Source: Polytrichum commune (lineage: Eukaryota; Streptophyta; Polytrichopsida; Polytrichales; Polytrichaceae). From it: 64,000 nt of DNA. The notes under the pieces are model-generated. The model saw only the letters and a program-made list of their open reading frames with translations, was not told the origin of the DNA and searched no databases. Every line of letters begins with the position of its first letter. Positions within the stretch are counted from its first letter, which is position 1. Both the position numbers and the translations under genes were made by a program. The stretch covers positions 51,696,796 to 51,760,795 of the forward strand of contig OX485807.1 of the NCBI GenBank assembly GCA_950295325.1, given 5' to 3'. Below are positions 33,786-45,850 of this stretch, one piece after another.

Positions 33786-34757
33786 CTACAAACAAATTGT
33801 TCTAAAGTCTACCGGGTTAAAGTACAAGGGATTTCGGTCTAGAAAATCAGGGATAAAAGGTGTAGCTCGGTAATTAGGTTTTCCGAACACAAATTTATAC
33901 TCTGTTCTAGACAACTTAGTCCCTTGCCACGTCCCGTTTACCGGCGGTACTACTTTTGACGTTATTCCCTTTAATCGTCCGTAGATAGAAAATAAAAACC
34001 TAAGGGATAAAGGTAATACAGGAGTATTGTTATCAACAATGACTCGTCTATAACCCTTCCCGTTGTTCCAAATTCGATTAGTGATGTTGCGCTGTAGATC
34101 TAAAGGTAAAGCTACAAACGACTCTATGAACTCCTTAGGAAAGGCTACATCTACGGGGTTGATATAAATTCCGTTTCCGTAATAACTGAAGCGGTAAAAC
34201 CTATATAAGGCTGAGAATAAATATCCCCCCGAATAAATTTTAAGTTTCTCAGATTCCGGAACTTGCCAACACCACTCCATTAATCTATTCAAGGATCAGC
34301 TAGAGCAATATCGACATTGGGTTATGTCGATTGTTCTAGGTCGTCCTTGTGACTCTACGGGATCATCTCTATAATATCCTCTACGGTGCTTCCTAGTTTG
34401 ATTTCTAGGCACGCTTCTTTCTTCTCTAAACTCTCCCGCTTTTCCCAGTTGGATCTGTCTCCACAGTGTTTCGGCACCGGGAAGATTATCCTCTCTATAT
34501 TGATCTTTCTTTACTCTATCTGACACGCTGTACACGTAGTTCTCTAGTCTAATGAGTCTATCGGTAAGGGTGCTCAATAATTCATAAATTCGGTTGTCAA
34601 ATCGTACAACGGGTTCAAACACTGGACAAATAGGGTGAGACTTAGGATAAAGTGTAGGACTAGTGACAGGTGAGTGACGTTGGGTGTGACTCCTAGTCAC
34701 TTGTACCTTGTCCCTAGTTCTATGACCTCTAAGTCTCCATTTGTTCTGTGTGTTCAT
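33786..34757 (-). pseudogene. Retrotransposon leader ORF, two parts split by one UGA
   Basis: Between the primer site and gag a single frame runs from ATG (34757) to 33786, 323 codons, interrupted only by TGA at 34296-34298. The first part (153 aa) is Arg/Thr/His-rich with a short predicted helix (RIYELLSTLTDRLIRLENYV). The second (169 aa) looks globular and aromatic-rich (LFSALYRFYRFSYYGNGIYI, FIPDFLDRNPLYFNP). I do not recognise either part. Leader ORFs before gag occur in some Tat-group elements (Ogre ORF1). A CGA to TGA change or stop-codon readthrough would both explain the break; gag is in another frame, and about 300 nt separate them. Confidence 0.55.
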
Positions 34758-34825
34758 TGTGAGTGACACCGATCATTTGTTAATTATTCCCATCCAATTT
34801 TAACCTTTAAAGACGACCACAGCCT

Positions 34826-34843
34826 TCCCCGGCAGCGGCGCCA
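34826..34843 (-). promoter_or_regulatory. Primer binding site complementary to tRNA-Asp 3' end
   Basis: On the - strand TGGCGCCGCTGCCGGGGA, three bases after the LTR end (CTTACTACA). Plant tRNA-Asp ends CCCCGGCAACGGCGCCA, giving one mismatch (the CTG of the site against CTT). This marks the 5' side of the element and fixes the inner LTR border at 34847. Confidence 0.85.
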
Positions 34844-34846
34844 AAA

Positions 34847-36617
34847 TGTAGTAAGTTTTTGCTATGTCTTTTAAAACCAAAAACCCAGGGAACTAAGGTC
34901 TCTAGGAAGACTGAGCTAGTGTCTATACGGGTTATTGTCACATTGGATTAAGGATTAAGTTAACAACTTAGGACCATTCTTACTTTACTTCTTTATTATT
35001 CCACTTGATCATTCATTCTTAAGGTTCATTTGTGCCTTTTCCGTAGTGAGTGAGTCCGTCCTATAATAAGGTAGTTTTTCTACGTCGCTATGGTTTTGAC
35101 CTATGTCAGTCGTGAAGCTCAAAAGCTTGGCAAGTTGGCATGGCAATTAGTCAGGACGTCGTCCGGGGTAGCGTCTTTGAGTAACCACATCGTCTTGAGT
35201 ATGCGGAAGATAAAACTTGCAAATTCCTTAATTAATTCCTTATTACCAACTTACCCGCCTCGTACATGTCTTCATGTGCCCAAGTCACCATCTTAGTCTT
35301 CAACCATCTGGTGACTCATCTCAACAGCCATTCACTTGTTAATACAAACATAATGCATTCACAGCTAGGCGATGTTCTTCCTTAAGGCTTTAGTCCTCTA
35401 TAAACTAATCAATCAACATACAAAGGGTAAGGTCTTACTCCAGTAAGATATTCTTTCCTTCAGGGGAAGGTACCGCCTTGACAGCCTATAGCCTGCCTCT
35501 AGCCCTTCCATCTTTCATGCTGGCCCTTGCCTAGCTTTCCTCTTCTTTCCCTCTCTGACACACTGACCAAAGACTGGAATTTTGGGGCACTCGCCCAGGC
35601 GATGGCCTCACTCTAGCCTCCCTGGCTTTCTCTCTTCCTAAGACTATTGCCCTTCTCGGCTGGCTACTAAACAGCCTCTTTAACTTCCCAGTCCTCTCTG
35701 TAGACCATGGCCATCATCTCTCTCTCGACTTGGCCTTTTGCCTGGTCCCACTGGTCTCGGCTACTAGCCTTTGGCTAGGACGATTGCCCTTCTTGCTTCT
35801 CGTCAAGCTTTGCCTAACTTGCCTTCTTCACGACAGGCTGTCTGTGTCCGTCAAATTCTCTCTCTCTCCCTCTCTCTCTGACCAGTTGCCTTGCCACTCT
35901 CTGGCCTTCTACTAGGCTATTGCCACATTTTGATTTTGCTCTCAGTCGCTTCTTGATTCTTCAGACCATTGCCTCTCACTCTATAACTTCTCAACCTTTT
36001 CCACTTTTCTTTAATCACCCACACCGAATCAGTCTTGCCTTGCTCAATTACAAACCTCTTCTCAGCCTATTTGCCTGATTTTGACATTACAATGCTAAGT
36101 CAGATTACTTGCTCAAACTCACTTTCCAAATATCACTCACGACATTACACATCACTTACTTCAACAATCCTCTTCACTCATAAGACAAACAATTACACAT
36201 AATACTTCACTCATAATCATCTCATAATCATCCCATTAACACAAAAGAGATAAGTCCACTTCAGGGTCCAATTGTCTCAGCCCTATAACTTCCTAACATT
36301 GTCATTCCAAGCTTCCTGCTTGTCCAAGACTATTGCCTGGCTCAATCACTGAGCTACAGACTTCTACGCCTATTGCTAAACTACGGTGAGACTACGTCAG
36401 ATTTTGCTGTTTGCAAATAGCCTACCTTCTTTCCTGTCAGCCTCCTCCTTAGTGCCGAGAGAGACGACTAGGTGGTTAGCCGTCGTAACTAATTCTTGAC
36501 GGAAATTGCCTGCATTCATCCCTCTGGATGGCTACTGACTGCCTATTGCCGGATGAAAGACGTTAAAATTCAAGATTTGTCCTTTATAGACGGGTAATGG
36601 CCAAAAAATCGGTACTA
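34847..36617 (-). mobile_element. 5' LTR of the - strand Ty3 element (outer end uncertain)
   Basis: Its inner edge, TGTAGTAAG on the + strand, abuts the primer site. The body is C/T-rich on the + strand and carries many CTATTGCC-like phrases, with no coding frame. A TATA-like CTATAAAGGAC (- strand) lies near 36580, which would be unusually close to the proposed outer end at 36617, so the LTR may extend further right. Without a matching second LTR the border stays open. Confidence 0.5.
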
Positions 36618-39226
36618 CAGGTTGCGTCAATATGGATGATCATGATGAATCCTCAAGACATCAAAATGGAAGATTTTTCAAATATTTCTTTGAAACTATA
36701 TCTGGAACGTCAAATGTGTGTTATGATAGTGCACAACAAATTGCTCTCAACCATAGGGTTGAGGAGTGCGACATCAACATGACGTTCCATGATGATGATG
36801 AGGTGCCATTGGAGGGCGATGGCAAAGATGTTGCACTCCAAAATATCCATGAGCATTGGTGTGATGAGGATGTACAAGAAGGCCTAGCAACGGGCGAGGA
36901 TATTGGTCACGGTGGCGTTCGACGACTTTTGATGGTCCTTCTGCTGCCCACATGCGGCAATCTACAATTGTAGGCAGTGCATGCAAGATTATTGTATTTG
37001 GTGCAAGCAACGATAGGGCTGGCGAAGTTGGCAGTAGTGGGTTGCCAAGTGTTGGTGGCAACGAGGCTGCCAGTTCGAGTGACAATGGTACCTTGGGGCC
37101 CGTCTCCCTTTACGTGTGTGTAAGGGTGTTGGCCAACAATAGAATAGAGGAAGCCTTTTGGGTTTATTTCTATTTTTTTATGTTGTAAATAAATTTTGGG
37201 GTTGGATGAATTTGACGTGTAATTTTAGGTTGCTTGCTTTTTCTGTTTTGGTTGCTTGGGGCTTTCAATTGGTGAAACAATGAATAAGTAGGTAAACCAT
37301 AAATGTTTGAAACCATTACCATATCTACATTTCATGAATCTACTGCAAGGGTGGACGGGCACTGATGTAGTCACTGTTTCAAAGGTCCAAAACAATTGAT
37401 CATTGACGGCAACATGTTGAACGGCTGGTTCAGGGATAGCATGGAACATTAATGTTCATGCATGGGTTCAAAGAGGCCAAGATGTATGGGTCCAAACTTG
37501 TCACCCTCTATCTTAAAATTGAATGGTTGCCAACCACTACGGTGGTGCATTGACAACATTGTCCGGGGTGATTTTTGGCATAATCAATCGAGATCCTAGT
37601 GTTTCCAAGTCCAACTGATTACAAGTTGAAATCTTCCGGGCTTTCTATATTAAATTGTAGTATATTCTAAGAATTTGACTAAAATGATCAGTACTTTTCC
37701 TGAAGTCTTGAACTTCACACGGTTATTCCTCAAACTCAACTCGTTCATTTGTAACTAACATCCAGTTCTCCCTCTTCATTGATTGACAACATACCACGAG
37801 GAATGTAGGCAGTACTTAAGACTTAGGGTTTTGTCAATAGGGCTGACTACGTTTGTTGAGGAGCAATGAACGGGGAGAACCGATGGGCACACTGAATATT
37901 GTATTTAGTGTCACTTACTATTGGATTTAGTGCCCAATGCTATAACTATTTACAGTATATATCATTATTTGCCAACAAAAGTCAAATTAGTTGTTTGGAC
38001 ATTATTGAAACATTAACATCTTTACTTGGTAAAAACTCGCATTAATAATAAATCAAGTATAGCATTGTATAAGTCCAATAGAAAGTCACACTAAATGCAA
38101 TATTATGTGTAGTTCCAGATGAAGTGGTTGAAGTACAAGACTTCAGGAAAGCTTTCTACTGATCATTTTAGAGGTTTCTATGGAATGAGCTTCAAATTAA
38201 TGAAGGAAAACCAAAAGATCACAGCATGTGGTTTGACTTGGAAACACTACGATTTTCACCGATTATGCCTAATATATTCCCCGGACACTGCTGAGGAGCT
38301 ACAAAGGAGGTTGGGACTTTTGGGATAGAGGTATTTCGCACATACTAGGGAGATAAGTACACCATTTATGGTATTTAGTGTTGAGTACACTATTTGCGAA
38401 AGGCCTACACGAGATGCTTAGAGGTCTCAAAGTGTTACGCTCGCTAATTGTCCATATGTTTCCATTCGTCAACATAAGTAACTTCTGTTAGTAAAAAATC
38501 TACATTTTGATATTCACAATAGCACATTGGGATATGTTAGATGGTAGTCTTGTGTTTTAGTATCCAAGGGGAAGATATTTTTTAGCATACTAGTGGCAAG
38601 TATCATGTATTTATATGTCAATATGCAAGAGGAAGATATTCTTGGGCTACTAATGGCAAGTGCCATTTGTGTACACCTTAGTCAACTTATATCATTGTGT
38701 AACATATGCATGCGCCTCATAACATTATTGAACATGCTCATGAATGCCAAAATATTAGTAAGCACACTTGAATGCCAAATGTCATGAGGTGACAAGTATG
38801 GTGAAGTTGTCAATCATTAATGTAACCTAGGATATGCCTCAAAATAGGGTGAGTGATACTATTACACATGTGGTATTAAATACCATAAATGGTGTAGTGG
38901 AGGGAACACTCGGGGGTGCACTCGTTGTTAAAAGTATGGACCCATGTAATTTAGGTTTTTTGGTTACAAACAAACCCATGGGAACAAACATGGAAGCTCG
39001 GGGGGGACACTGGCGAAAAACGTAGGAACTACGTGCGATAAAATATAGGGTCTTGTATAAAAATTTGGCGTAAAATTTGTAAATTATTAGATGTAGTATA
39101 GGGTGCTTTGGGATTGTGAAACATGATTATATGTAATATAGCATTTGACAAAACATGATTAAATTACCTAAGTGGTACATATAAAATAGCATGGAGAAAA
39201 AGCGATAGTTTCAAAAATTAAATACT
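36618..39226. other. No gene recognised
   Basis: Open stretches of 60-114 codons occur at 36632-36973 (+, acidic, His/Asp-rich) and 38119-38328 (+, GFYGMSFKLMKENQKITACG), but neither matches a family I know. A run near 37890-38420 repeats GTATTTAGTG-type phrases. They may be relics of an unidentified mobile element. Confidence 0.35.
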
Positions 39227-39571
39227 TTGCCACCAAAATATGGCATGTTCTATATAGGAAGGGTTCAAAAGATAAGGGTGAAGGTTGGTACTAAGTGGGG
39301 CAATTGTTGGCAACCCATTGACTTGATGAAACGTGAAGTCCAAAACGGAAATAGAGAAACGCTCTTCCCAACTGCTATGGCTTACCTCCATTGGTTCAAA
39401 AAACAACCGGGTCTCAACAAATATAAGTATGTTGAGAGTGGTTGTGTGTGGGTTGATGTGGATGCTATTATCTCAATTGTGTCTCTACTGTATGAATCAA
39501 CTAGCAAAATCTACACCTTAGATGAGGTAGATGCAAACTCATTGAGTGAGTTCATTTCAAATAAAAAATAA
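39227..39571 (+). other. Coding-like open stretch of unknown family (about 115 codons)
   Basis: Composition looks protein-like rather than random: FYIGRVQKIRVKVGTKWG, QPIDLMKREVQ, AYLHWFKKQ, CVWVDVDAIISIVSLLYES, then YTLDEVDANSLSEFI before a TAA. There is no ATG at its beginning, no clear upstream exon and no recognised domain. It could be the last exon or C-terminal relic of a transposon or host gene. Confidence 0.3.
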
Positions 39572-42123
39572 AACCTGCTAAATTTGTACTATCTCACACA
39601 TGTGGAGATATAATTTGGAAAAAGGGTTGAATGATCATTAGTATACCTTGAAATCTGTAGTAGTCATTTTAGTTCGAGTACCCTCATATCTCCCACATGT
39701 GTAAATGGTAGCCTAGCTAGTTTAGGTGGATTTTGCTTGCATGGCGTGGGATTTTCCTCCAATGTGTAGGATTGGAAGATCAAGGCATCAATTGTAGGGA
39801 TTATGCAAACCTTGTAAATGTGACTTTGAGACACATGTGGCTGGCCTGTTCCCTAAGACCTTAAGGTTTCTAACTGTGTTATCCAACACAACTTTTATTC
39901 GTTGGCTCGTGTTGCTTAATGACATGTAATTGCAATCTTTTGTTATTATTGTTTAGTGTTTTGCTTTGCCCGGACTTCAGTGTGACCCTGAACCCTAAAC
40001 CCTAGTAAATGTTTGTTTCTCTTACTCTGTACATGTGCTTCTAACAAGAATTCTACTGTATCATACACTTTAAGGAATGGGGGCAATCAGGGGAAAAAAA
40101 TACATATAAGTAATATAGGGTACCATAAAATCAACCATCCAAGAATTTATAATTACCAATAGGGTGCAAATAATCACAACAATTTACCATTATTTCAAAA
40201 ATTAGCATCCCTTATAATCCTTTCTCATAGGTAAATAGCCCCCATTTTAATAGGTCATTATCGCAGGTGTATGCAAAATATACAAGGGAGTGCCCCCCCC
40301 GAGCATGGAAGAATGAAAAGGTGATTTTGGTTATGTCTAGGTGTCACAAATAAATTTATGTAGGAAAAACACAAGGTTAAATTTCAATCATTTCGGTTTT
40401 TTACTGAAAATAATCTTGTGATTTAGGGGATAAAGACTTTTAAAACTCTCAATGTCGATACATACAATTATGACAATCACTCAATTTCACACTATTTACC
40501 TAGGCTTTAGTCTGGCAGTGAGTTCACTTTAATTAGACCAAATGCGGTGCAAAAACATAGGCACAACCATGGTCAATTGTTTTGCATGTAGTAACCCATT
40601 TGAGTGTCTTTACCAAAGCCAAGGGCACTTTGGTGTATCCAATAGACTTGTGTTATTTAAACCCTTTTAATGTAAGTTGAAAAAACGGTGCGGCCATCCT
40701 TACATGATTTCTCAATATTCTTTGATTAAACAAGATTTTAGTTTTATTATATGACCATGTTTTTTTACCTTGTTTATAAGTAGGCCACCAAACCTATTTG
40801 CCTTCTTAGTTGCTTCCTAGTCTATGTGCATTCAATAGTAACTCATACTATTTCTTTCCTTTTGCAGCCTATGGCCTTACCCATTACCCGTTCATATTTG
40901 CTCCTCACAGTCAATGCTCCTGGCAAGCTAACCTCTCAATTTCATCTTTAATTATGCCAAGGGTTAGGAATATAGAACCTCTACGGTTCAATTCGGGTGA
41001 GCCAATAGCCTCTTCCAATTCCAAGAGACATTATATTTCAATTCCTTTCTTTTTCATCGCAAACTCATCTCCACATATTGCAAGAACACTAAAATAATTA
41101 GCCACGGAAGAAAGAATACTGCATAGTACACACTTGGAGTAGTTTGATGACTTGGTCTCTTTGAGCAAATTTTAACTTGGATTTGTGGTTCGCACCCACC
41201 TTCTCCGGTGTTTGGCTTGTAAGTCTTATGCCCTGCCAATTAAGATTCGTAGTGAGACAATTGACTTTGCCACATTTAAGGAATCAAATTCACTTATCAA
41301 CACTCACATGGTAAGATAAGCTCATTCCCTTTTATCCTCCTCTCACATTGTTTAGACAAATTCTTCACCCACAGACCATAGCTTCAATTAATAACATATT
41401 TGAACATTGATTCCGATTCACCAAACTATGGCTTGAAATGTAAGTTTAGTGTATTATGATATTAGGTCTTGTATCGATCCAAGGTAAGAAATTACTCTAT
41501 GGTAATTACAATCTCCCAAGACCAACACAATCACTATGGCTTGGCTCACAGTCTCTCAAATTTATCAAACTCTTCTCTATTCCAGACTATAGCTTGTCAT
41601 GCGACGGTACTCAACCAATACACAACCACAAAGACTATAGATTGATATAAGACTTTCAACATACAATTTCACAACAAAAGCCAAGGTATCACTCCTTGTT
41701 GGTTTTATAACTTAAGTCACAATCCAACTTCTACACAAGAAATTAAACACAACAATTTGTAATCTAGTACAATCACCTTGAATACGATTTAATTCGCTCA
41801 AGGCATCAGACAATTGCCCTCTCGGAAATACCATAAAGTTTACCTTTTACAACTATGACACGAAGTTATAATAAAATATAATGCACTCTCTCTAACTTCA
41901 TGTCCAGAGTATATCTATTTTTCTAGGGTTGCAACTAAACAACCTTTCTTAACAAACCATAGCCTTTGTAAATCTCCCCTTTCCTTATCTCCTAAGCTAT
42001 GGTCCTCAATTTAGCACATGAAAATTACTTATTTGGCTACATTTATTATATTTTTCCATTGTCTCTCTATTTGTAACAAAAAATCTAATAAATTGGTTGT
42101 ACAACCCACATGGGTGCACAAAA
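39572..42123. other. No gene recognised
   Basis: AT-rich DNA with only short unrelated frames. A telomere-like CCCTAAACCCTAG occurs near 39990, and a C tract near 40300. The stretch 40800-42000 has the texture of old LTR sequence (ACCATAGC and TTCCAGACTATAGC phrases, similar to 27440-27480), but no borders were found. Confidence 0.4.
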
Positions 42124-42531
42124 CACGGGTAGATCACTCCATTGTCAAGTTGAACACCACGTGGGACCAAAAAAAATCTTCTTTTGGTAAGTTGCACCAC
42201 CAAAATGGGTCAAAATTTTATCAAATGTTTTTCATGAGTAGATATACACAGTACCTATGACATAGGTAAAAGTGGTAACTCAATTTGTTGATTTTTTTTT
42301 CATAAAACATACCGTTTCTAACTAGAATGATACATAATTGAACTAAAACATTTATTAAAAAAACAAAGATGACTAAAAAATTCAAAAAATATATACAAAA
42401 GATACTATCAATGGTTATGTATATGTAGAAAAAATATCATAAATTTTAAAATTATATATGGCATGTAATATAGGGGTACCAAACTTTGTCCGCACGTGGT
42501 GTCAACTTGACAATGAAGTGACCTCCCCGTG
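42124..42531. mobile_element. hAT-like MITE, 408 bp, with 8-bp target duplication
   Basis: GCACAAAA occurs directly on both sides (42116-42123 and 42532-42539). The ends are inverted repeats of about 50 bp, starting CACGGGTAGATCACT on the left and, read inward, CACGGGGAGGTCACT on the right, both continuing (C/T)CATTGTCAAGTTGA. An 8-bp duplication and a CA-GG start fit the hAT superfamily. The interior is AT-rich and codes for nothing. Element to the right: 190 bp of plain sequence, then another transposon. Confidence 0.88.
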
Positions 42532-42725
42532 GCACAAAAGGGGTATTAATTGTGCCTAGGGGTTACAAAATATACATAAAGTATGGGTATTACTTATTCT
42601 AGCTTTGGAGATTTACTAGGCATATTATTCATACACACCTAGTTGTATTTCTACCTTTAGGCTTATAGTCAATTATATTGAAGTGGGTAATCTACAAGAG
42701 GTTCAAATTAATATTTCATCCACTA

Positions 42726-43667
42726 CCGTACGTTAAGGGCAGCTTCGGCACAAAATAATTCTAAAAATAGACGCCGAAACTTTTGGAATATTATTGGCAT
42801 TTTTTGCCGAATATAAAATTAATTATTTTTCAAAATTGCCAAAAAGTAACAAGTTTTTACTTCTCACTAGAGTTTTACTTACAGTGGAAGCATATGTGAA
42901 TTTTGAAAGAGAGAAGGTGCTCCTTTTGTAATCAAGCTCACTTACATTAGTCCACAAAGAATATGGGTTAAGAAGTAGCAAGACTCTAAGTGAGGCTTTT
43001 CAAATGTGTTGTACACAAATTTTTGGAGTCCAATTGAGCATAGAAGATGAAGTTTTATAGAATTTTGTCCAACTAACAAAAGTTGAGAAATCAATCCTTC
43101 TTCCACCTCCAATAAGTTTTGTGTCAAAATAAGTCTTTATGCAAAAGATATGGACAAAACATTGCAGCCGTGTGAAGATCAAAAAATTAAAATGCGTTCA
43201 TAACAGTTTTTCGGAGCTCATTTGTGCATAGAAGATCAACTTTTTTGGAATTTTGTTGGTCTAAGAAAAGTTTAGAAATCAAGTAATCTTTCACCTCCAA
43301 CAAATTTTATGTCATTTGAAGACTCTATGCAAAAGTTATGTGTGTTATAAAAATGAAGTCTAACTCGGTGCTTCACCTCAAAGTTTACATATCCCATATG
43401 CATTGTTGAACACAACTCCACTCTACTTGCATAAAGCACAGAGCATTCTCTACTCTTCACTCACATCTTACTTGTCATTCAATGCAAGAGAGATGTACAA
43501 GATATAAGCTTAAATAGAAAATTAAGAATGAACTTAAGCTGAATTTTAAAAATTAAAAGAGAAAATGGCCGAAAATATGAATATACTATTTCTAGGTGCC
43601 GAACACTATTTTTTTACTTTTAATAATTATTCGGCAAGAGAGCGCCGAAGCTGCCCTTAACGTACGG
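42726..43667. mobile_element. Non-autonomous DNA transposon, 942 bp, TA-flanked
   Basis: Perfect terminal inverted repeats CCGTACGTTAAGGGCAGC..., about 24 bp, continue CTTCGGC and are flanked by TA on both sides (42724-42725 and 43668-43669). CCGAA-type motifs recur inside both ends. The interior holds two diverged direct copies of about 140 bp (about 43020-43160 and 43200-43345; shared phrases GCATAGAAGAT, GAATTTTGT, CACCTCCAA, TATGCAAAAG). No transposase is encoded. TA duplication suggests Tc1/mariner type, but the CGTACG palindrome at each end makes the exact border ambiguous. Confidence 0.85.
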
Positions 43668-45024
43668 TATGTGAGTTGAATGGTGTTCCCACATTGTCCA
43701 AGATAAGTTCACTAGAGTCAAGTATGGTATGTAGTATGTGAAACCTAAAGTTCGACTATCTAGAGATGGGGATAATTATTACTCATTGAAATTGAGATGT
43801 GACGGTATCATTTGTTCTCAAGCAGTAGTTGAAGGAGAGAAGGAAAAAGGGATAAAAAAGCCAGGTGGCTTAATCATTGACCGCCAAGACTTGGTATTTA
43901 GGAAGGATCTAGAGGATGCTTTGGAAAATTGGCCACATGTGGATTGAGAATCGACAATTAATTCACCTCTAGAACCGGCCTTTTGATATGGAAATAAGGT
44001 TTTGTGGTATCAAAATGAGACTGGGTCAATGTGGACTTATGATAAAACAAATCATTTGATAGTAGAGTAGAAACCATCATTGCATTGGCTACAATGGGTT
44101 TTTTTTGTTTTTTTATTGTAGAAACAAATTTTGATGAGTTACATCCAACGGATGCAATGATTTCATCAACGATAAATAAATATGTCTTGCTAAGAGTATT
44201 TTAGCCATATTTTCCATATGCTCTTTCCAACATATACATATGATTGGGATCTACATGATTTATTTATTTCTCACTTGTGTATGTATTCAAGGGGATTTTT
44301 CTAGCTACACATCGTACTTATATCATTTTTAAGAGGGGAATCTTGTGTATTAGGGCTATTAATTTTAGGGTCATGCACGCACGTGGTTCCTAGTTCTAAA
44401 AATGAGTGAACCCCCATGGGGAGTAGTGGAAGGGGATGAGGTTATACCACATATACAAGTTTCAAGCTGCAATTTCTCTGCTCTAGCAATTCTTTGCATG
44501 CTTAGTTTGCTCCTCGCTGTATGTAGCGCTCAACGATTTCTCCACTAGAATCAAGGTTCACTCGTTGTTGAAAAGTCGGGTGAAACTCCTTTGACTTCCT
44601 CTTGCAATCCCAATTGTATTATAGAAAACCTCAGGATCTAAAGTGAGGTCCGCCCATGGGACCCATCATCATAAATCCCGGATTGGCCTATCCAAGGCTT
44701 CCTCGGTCCACCAATCCTAGTATGATAACCTATTAAAGAACTATTTGAATATTTTACTTTATTTGGGCTTTAAGAGAAATTGGGTGAATTTATGAACATG
44801 GTCTCAAACTCGCCTCTTAACCAACTCATCTGGAGCTTGATCCCAACACTTTACATAAATTATATTCTAACATGTTTACGTGTCTTTTTGGTGTCAATTT
44901 GTCATATAGGTACCATTCAAATATAAGTGTCCATTTGACCCCTTAAATTCCTAAGAGCTTTTTCCACCCCCGAATATTCAATATGAAGACACATTCATCT
45001 TTGAAGAATACATGGTATGAGATG

Positions 45025-45185
45025 TGCAATACATTTGAGGTAGATGTGTCTAATTTGGTTACATTTTGGCTTCATTGGATACCTATGTTTGAATGGTGTG
45101 TGGTTTCCTGTGGCTCCAAGAATGGATACCAAAAAGAAATGAGATTGGACTGCATGATCCAATTACAATTGGAGCACTCAAAATA
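45025..45185 (+). repeat. Dispersed repeat family, copy e
   Basis: GGTAGATGTGTCTAATTTGG, TTACATTTTGGCTTCATTGG, ATACCTATGTTTGAATGGTG, TGTGGTTTCC, GGCTCCAAGAATGGATACCA and GAGATTGGACTGCATG, in family order and orientation. Confidence 0.65.
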
Positions 45186-45664
45186 AAATAATAAATGAAT
45201 ACAAGATAGACAATAAGTGATTTTGAATGCCAATTTCGTCTCTTCTCTTGATTGAGTTAGTCACAAAATGACATACACGAATTCTAAATATTTTGGTTTC
45301 TAATTAGTCAAATGTTAGAGGTTAAAGTTGGCAAGAAATATTTGAATGGTTGGTGGTAAATCACAGGGACTTGGAGCTAGCATGCTGGTTGAGATTTTAA
45401 TAACTAAGTGCATTGGCTTAGGCCCGTGTTGGATTAGACCTGACAACATCTATGACTATGTCGTTGTTAACTATTCTCGGAGTGCATGTAACCCCTAATT
45501 GGATTAGTAATGAGCTCTTGGTGTTGCTTGTTAACTCGTGAACAATACTTAAGCTTAAGTATACCCATAATGTGAGGGAGGCCCAAAAGAAAAGGGGCAT
45601 AAAAATAGGCAGATTCTCGGCCCCACAAAATTGATACATAGGTAAGCAATGGTGCAAAGATGAT

Positions 45665-45850
45665 CTCCAAACAACTCTTGTAAATGTATCTAAGGTATGT
45701 GGGTGTTATTTGGTCACGTTTCTTCATCAGACACTTATGTTTGGTTGATGTGTGTTAAGGTGAGGATCAAAGCACAAACATGATAAAGACACATGTTTAA
45801 AAGAGATTGGATAACGTCTTCAAATATTAATAACTACTCCACACTCAATA
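45665..45850 (+). repeat. Dispersed repeat family, copy f
   Basis: GTATGTGGGTGTTATTTGGT, CACGTTTCTTCATCAGACAC, TTATGTTTGGTTGATGTGTG and TTTAAAAGAGATTGGATAAC, in family order. The middle GGCTCCAAGAACGG part is degenerate (AGGTGAGGATCAAAG). Confidence 0.6.

Larger units (their letters stand above)
27705..36617 (-). mobile_element. Ty3-type LTR retrotransposon, tRNA-Asp primed, coding region intact
   Basis: On the - strand: LTR (inner end 34847), primer site (34826-34843), leader ORF (34757-33786, one stop), one continuous gag-pol frame (to 27737) and polypurine tract. The domain order gag, protease, RT, RNase H, integrase is that of Ty3/gypsy (Metaviridae). No chromodomain is seen after the integrase. 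Primer use (tRNA-Asp) and a leader ORF resemble non-chromoviral plant lineages. The outer LTR border (36617, after a TACTACA) is only a guess, and no matching 3' LTR was found. The intact frame suggests recent activity, while the 3' side has been rearranged. Confidence 0.8.

Noticed and set aside
39985..40005. Telomere-like CCCTAAACCCTAG (also near 48920)
   Set aside because: Only two units; too short to be an interstitial telomere.
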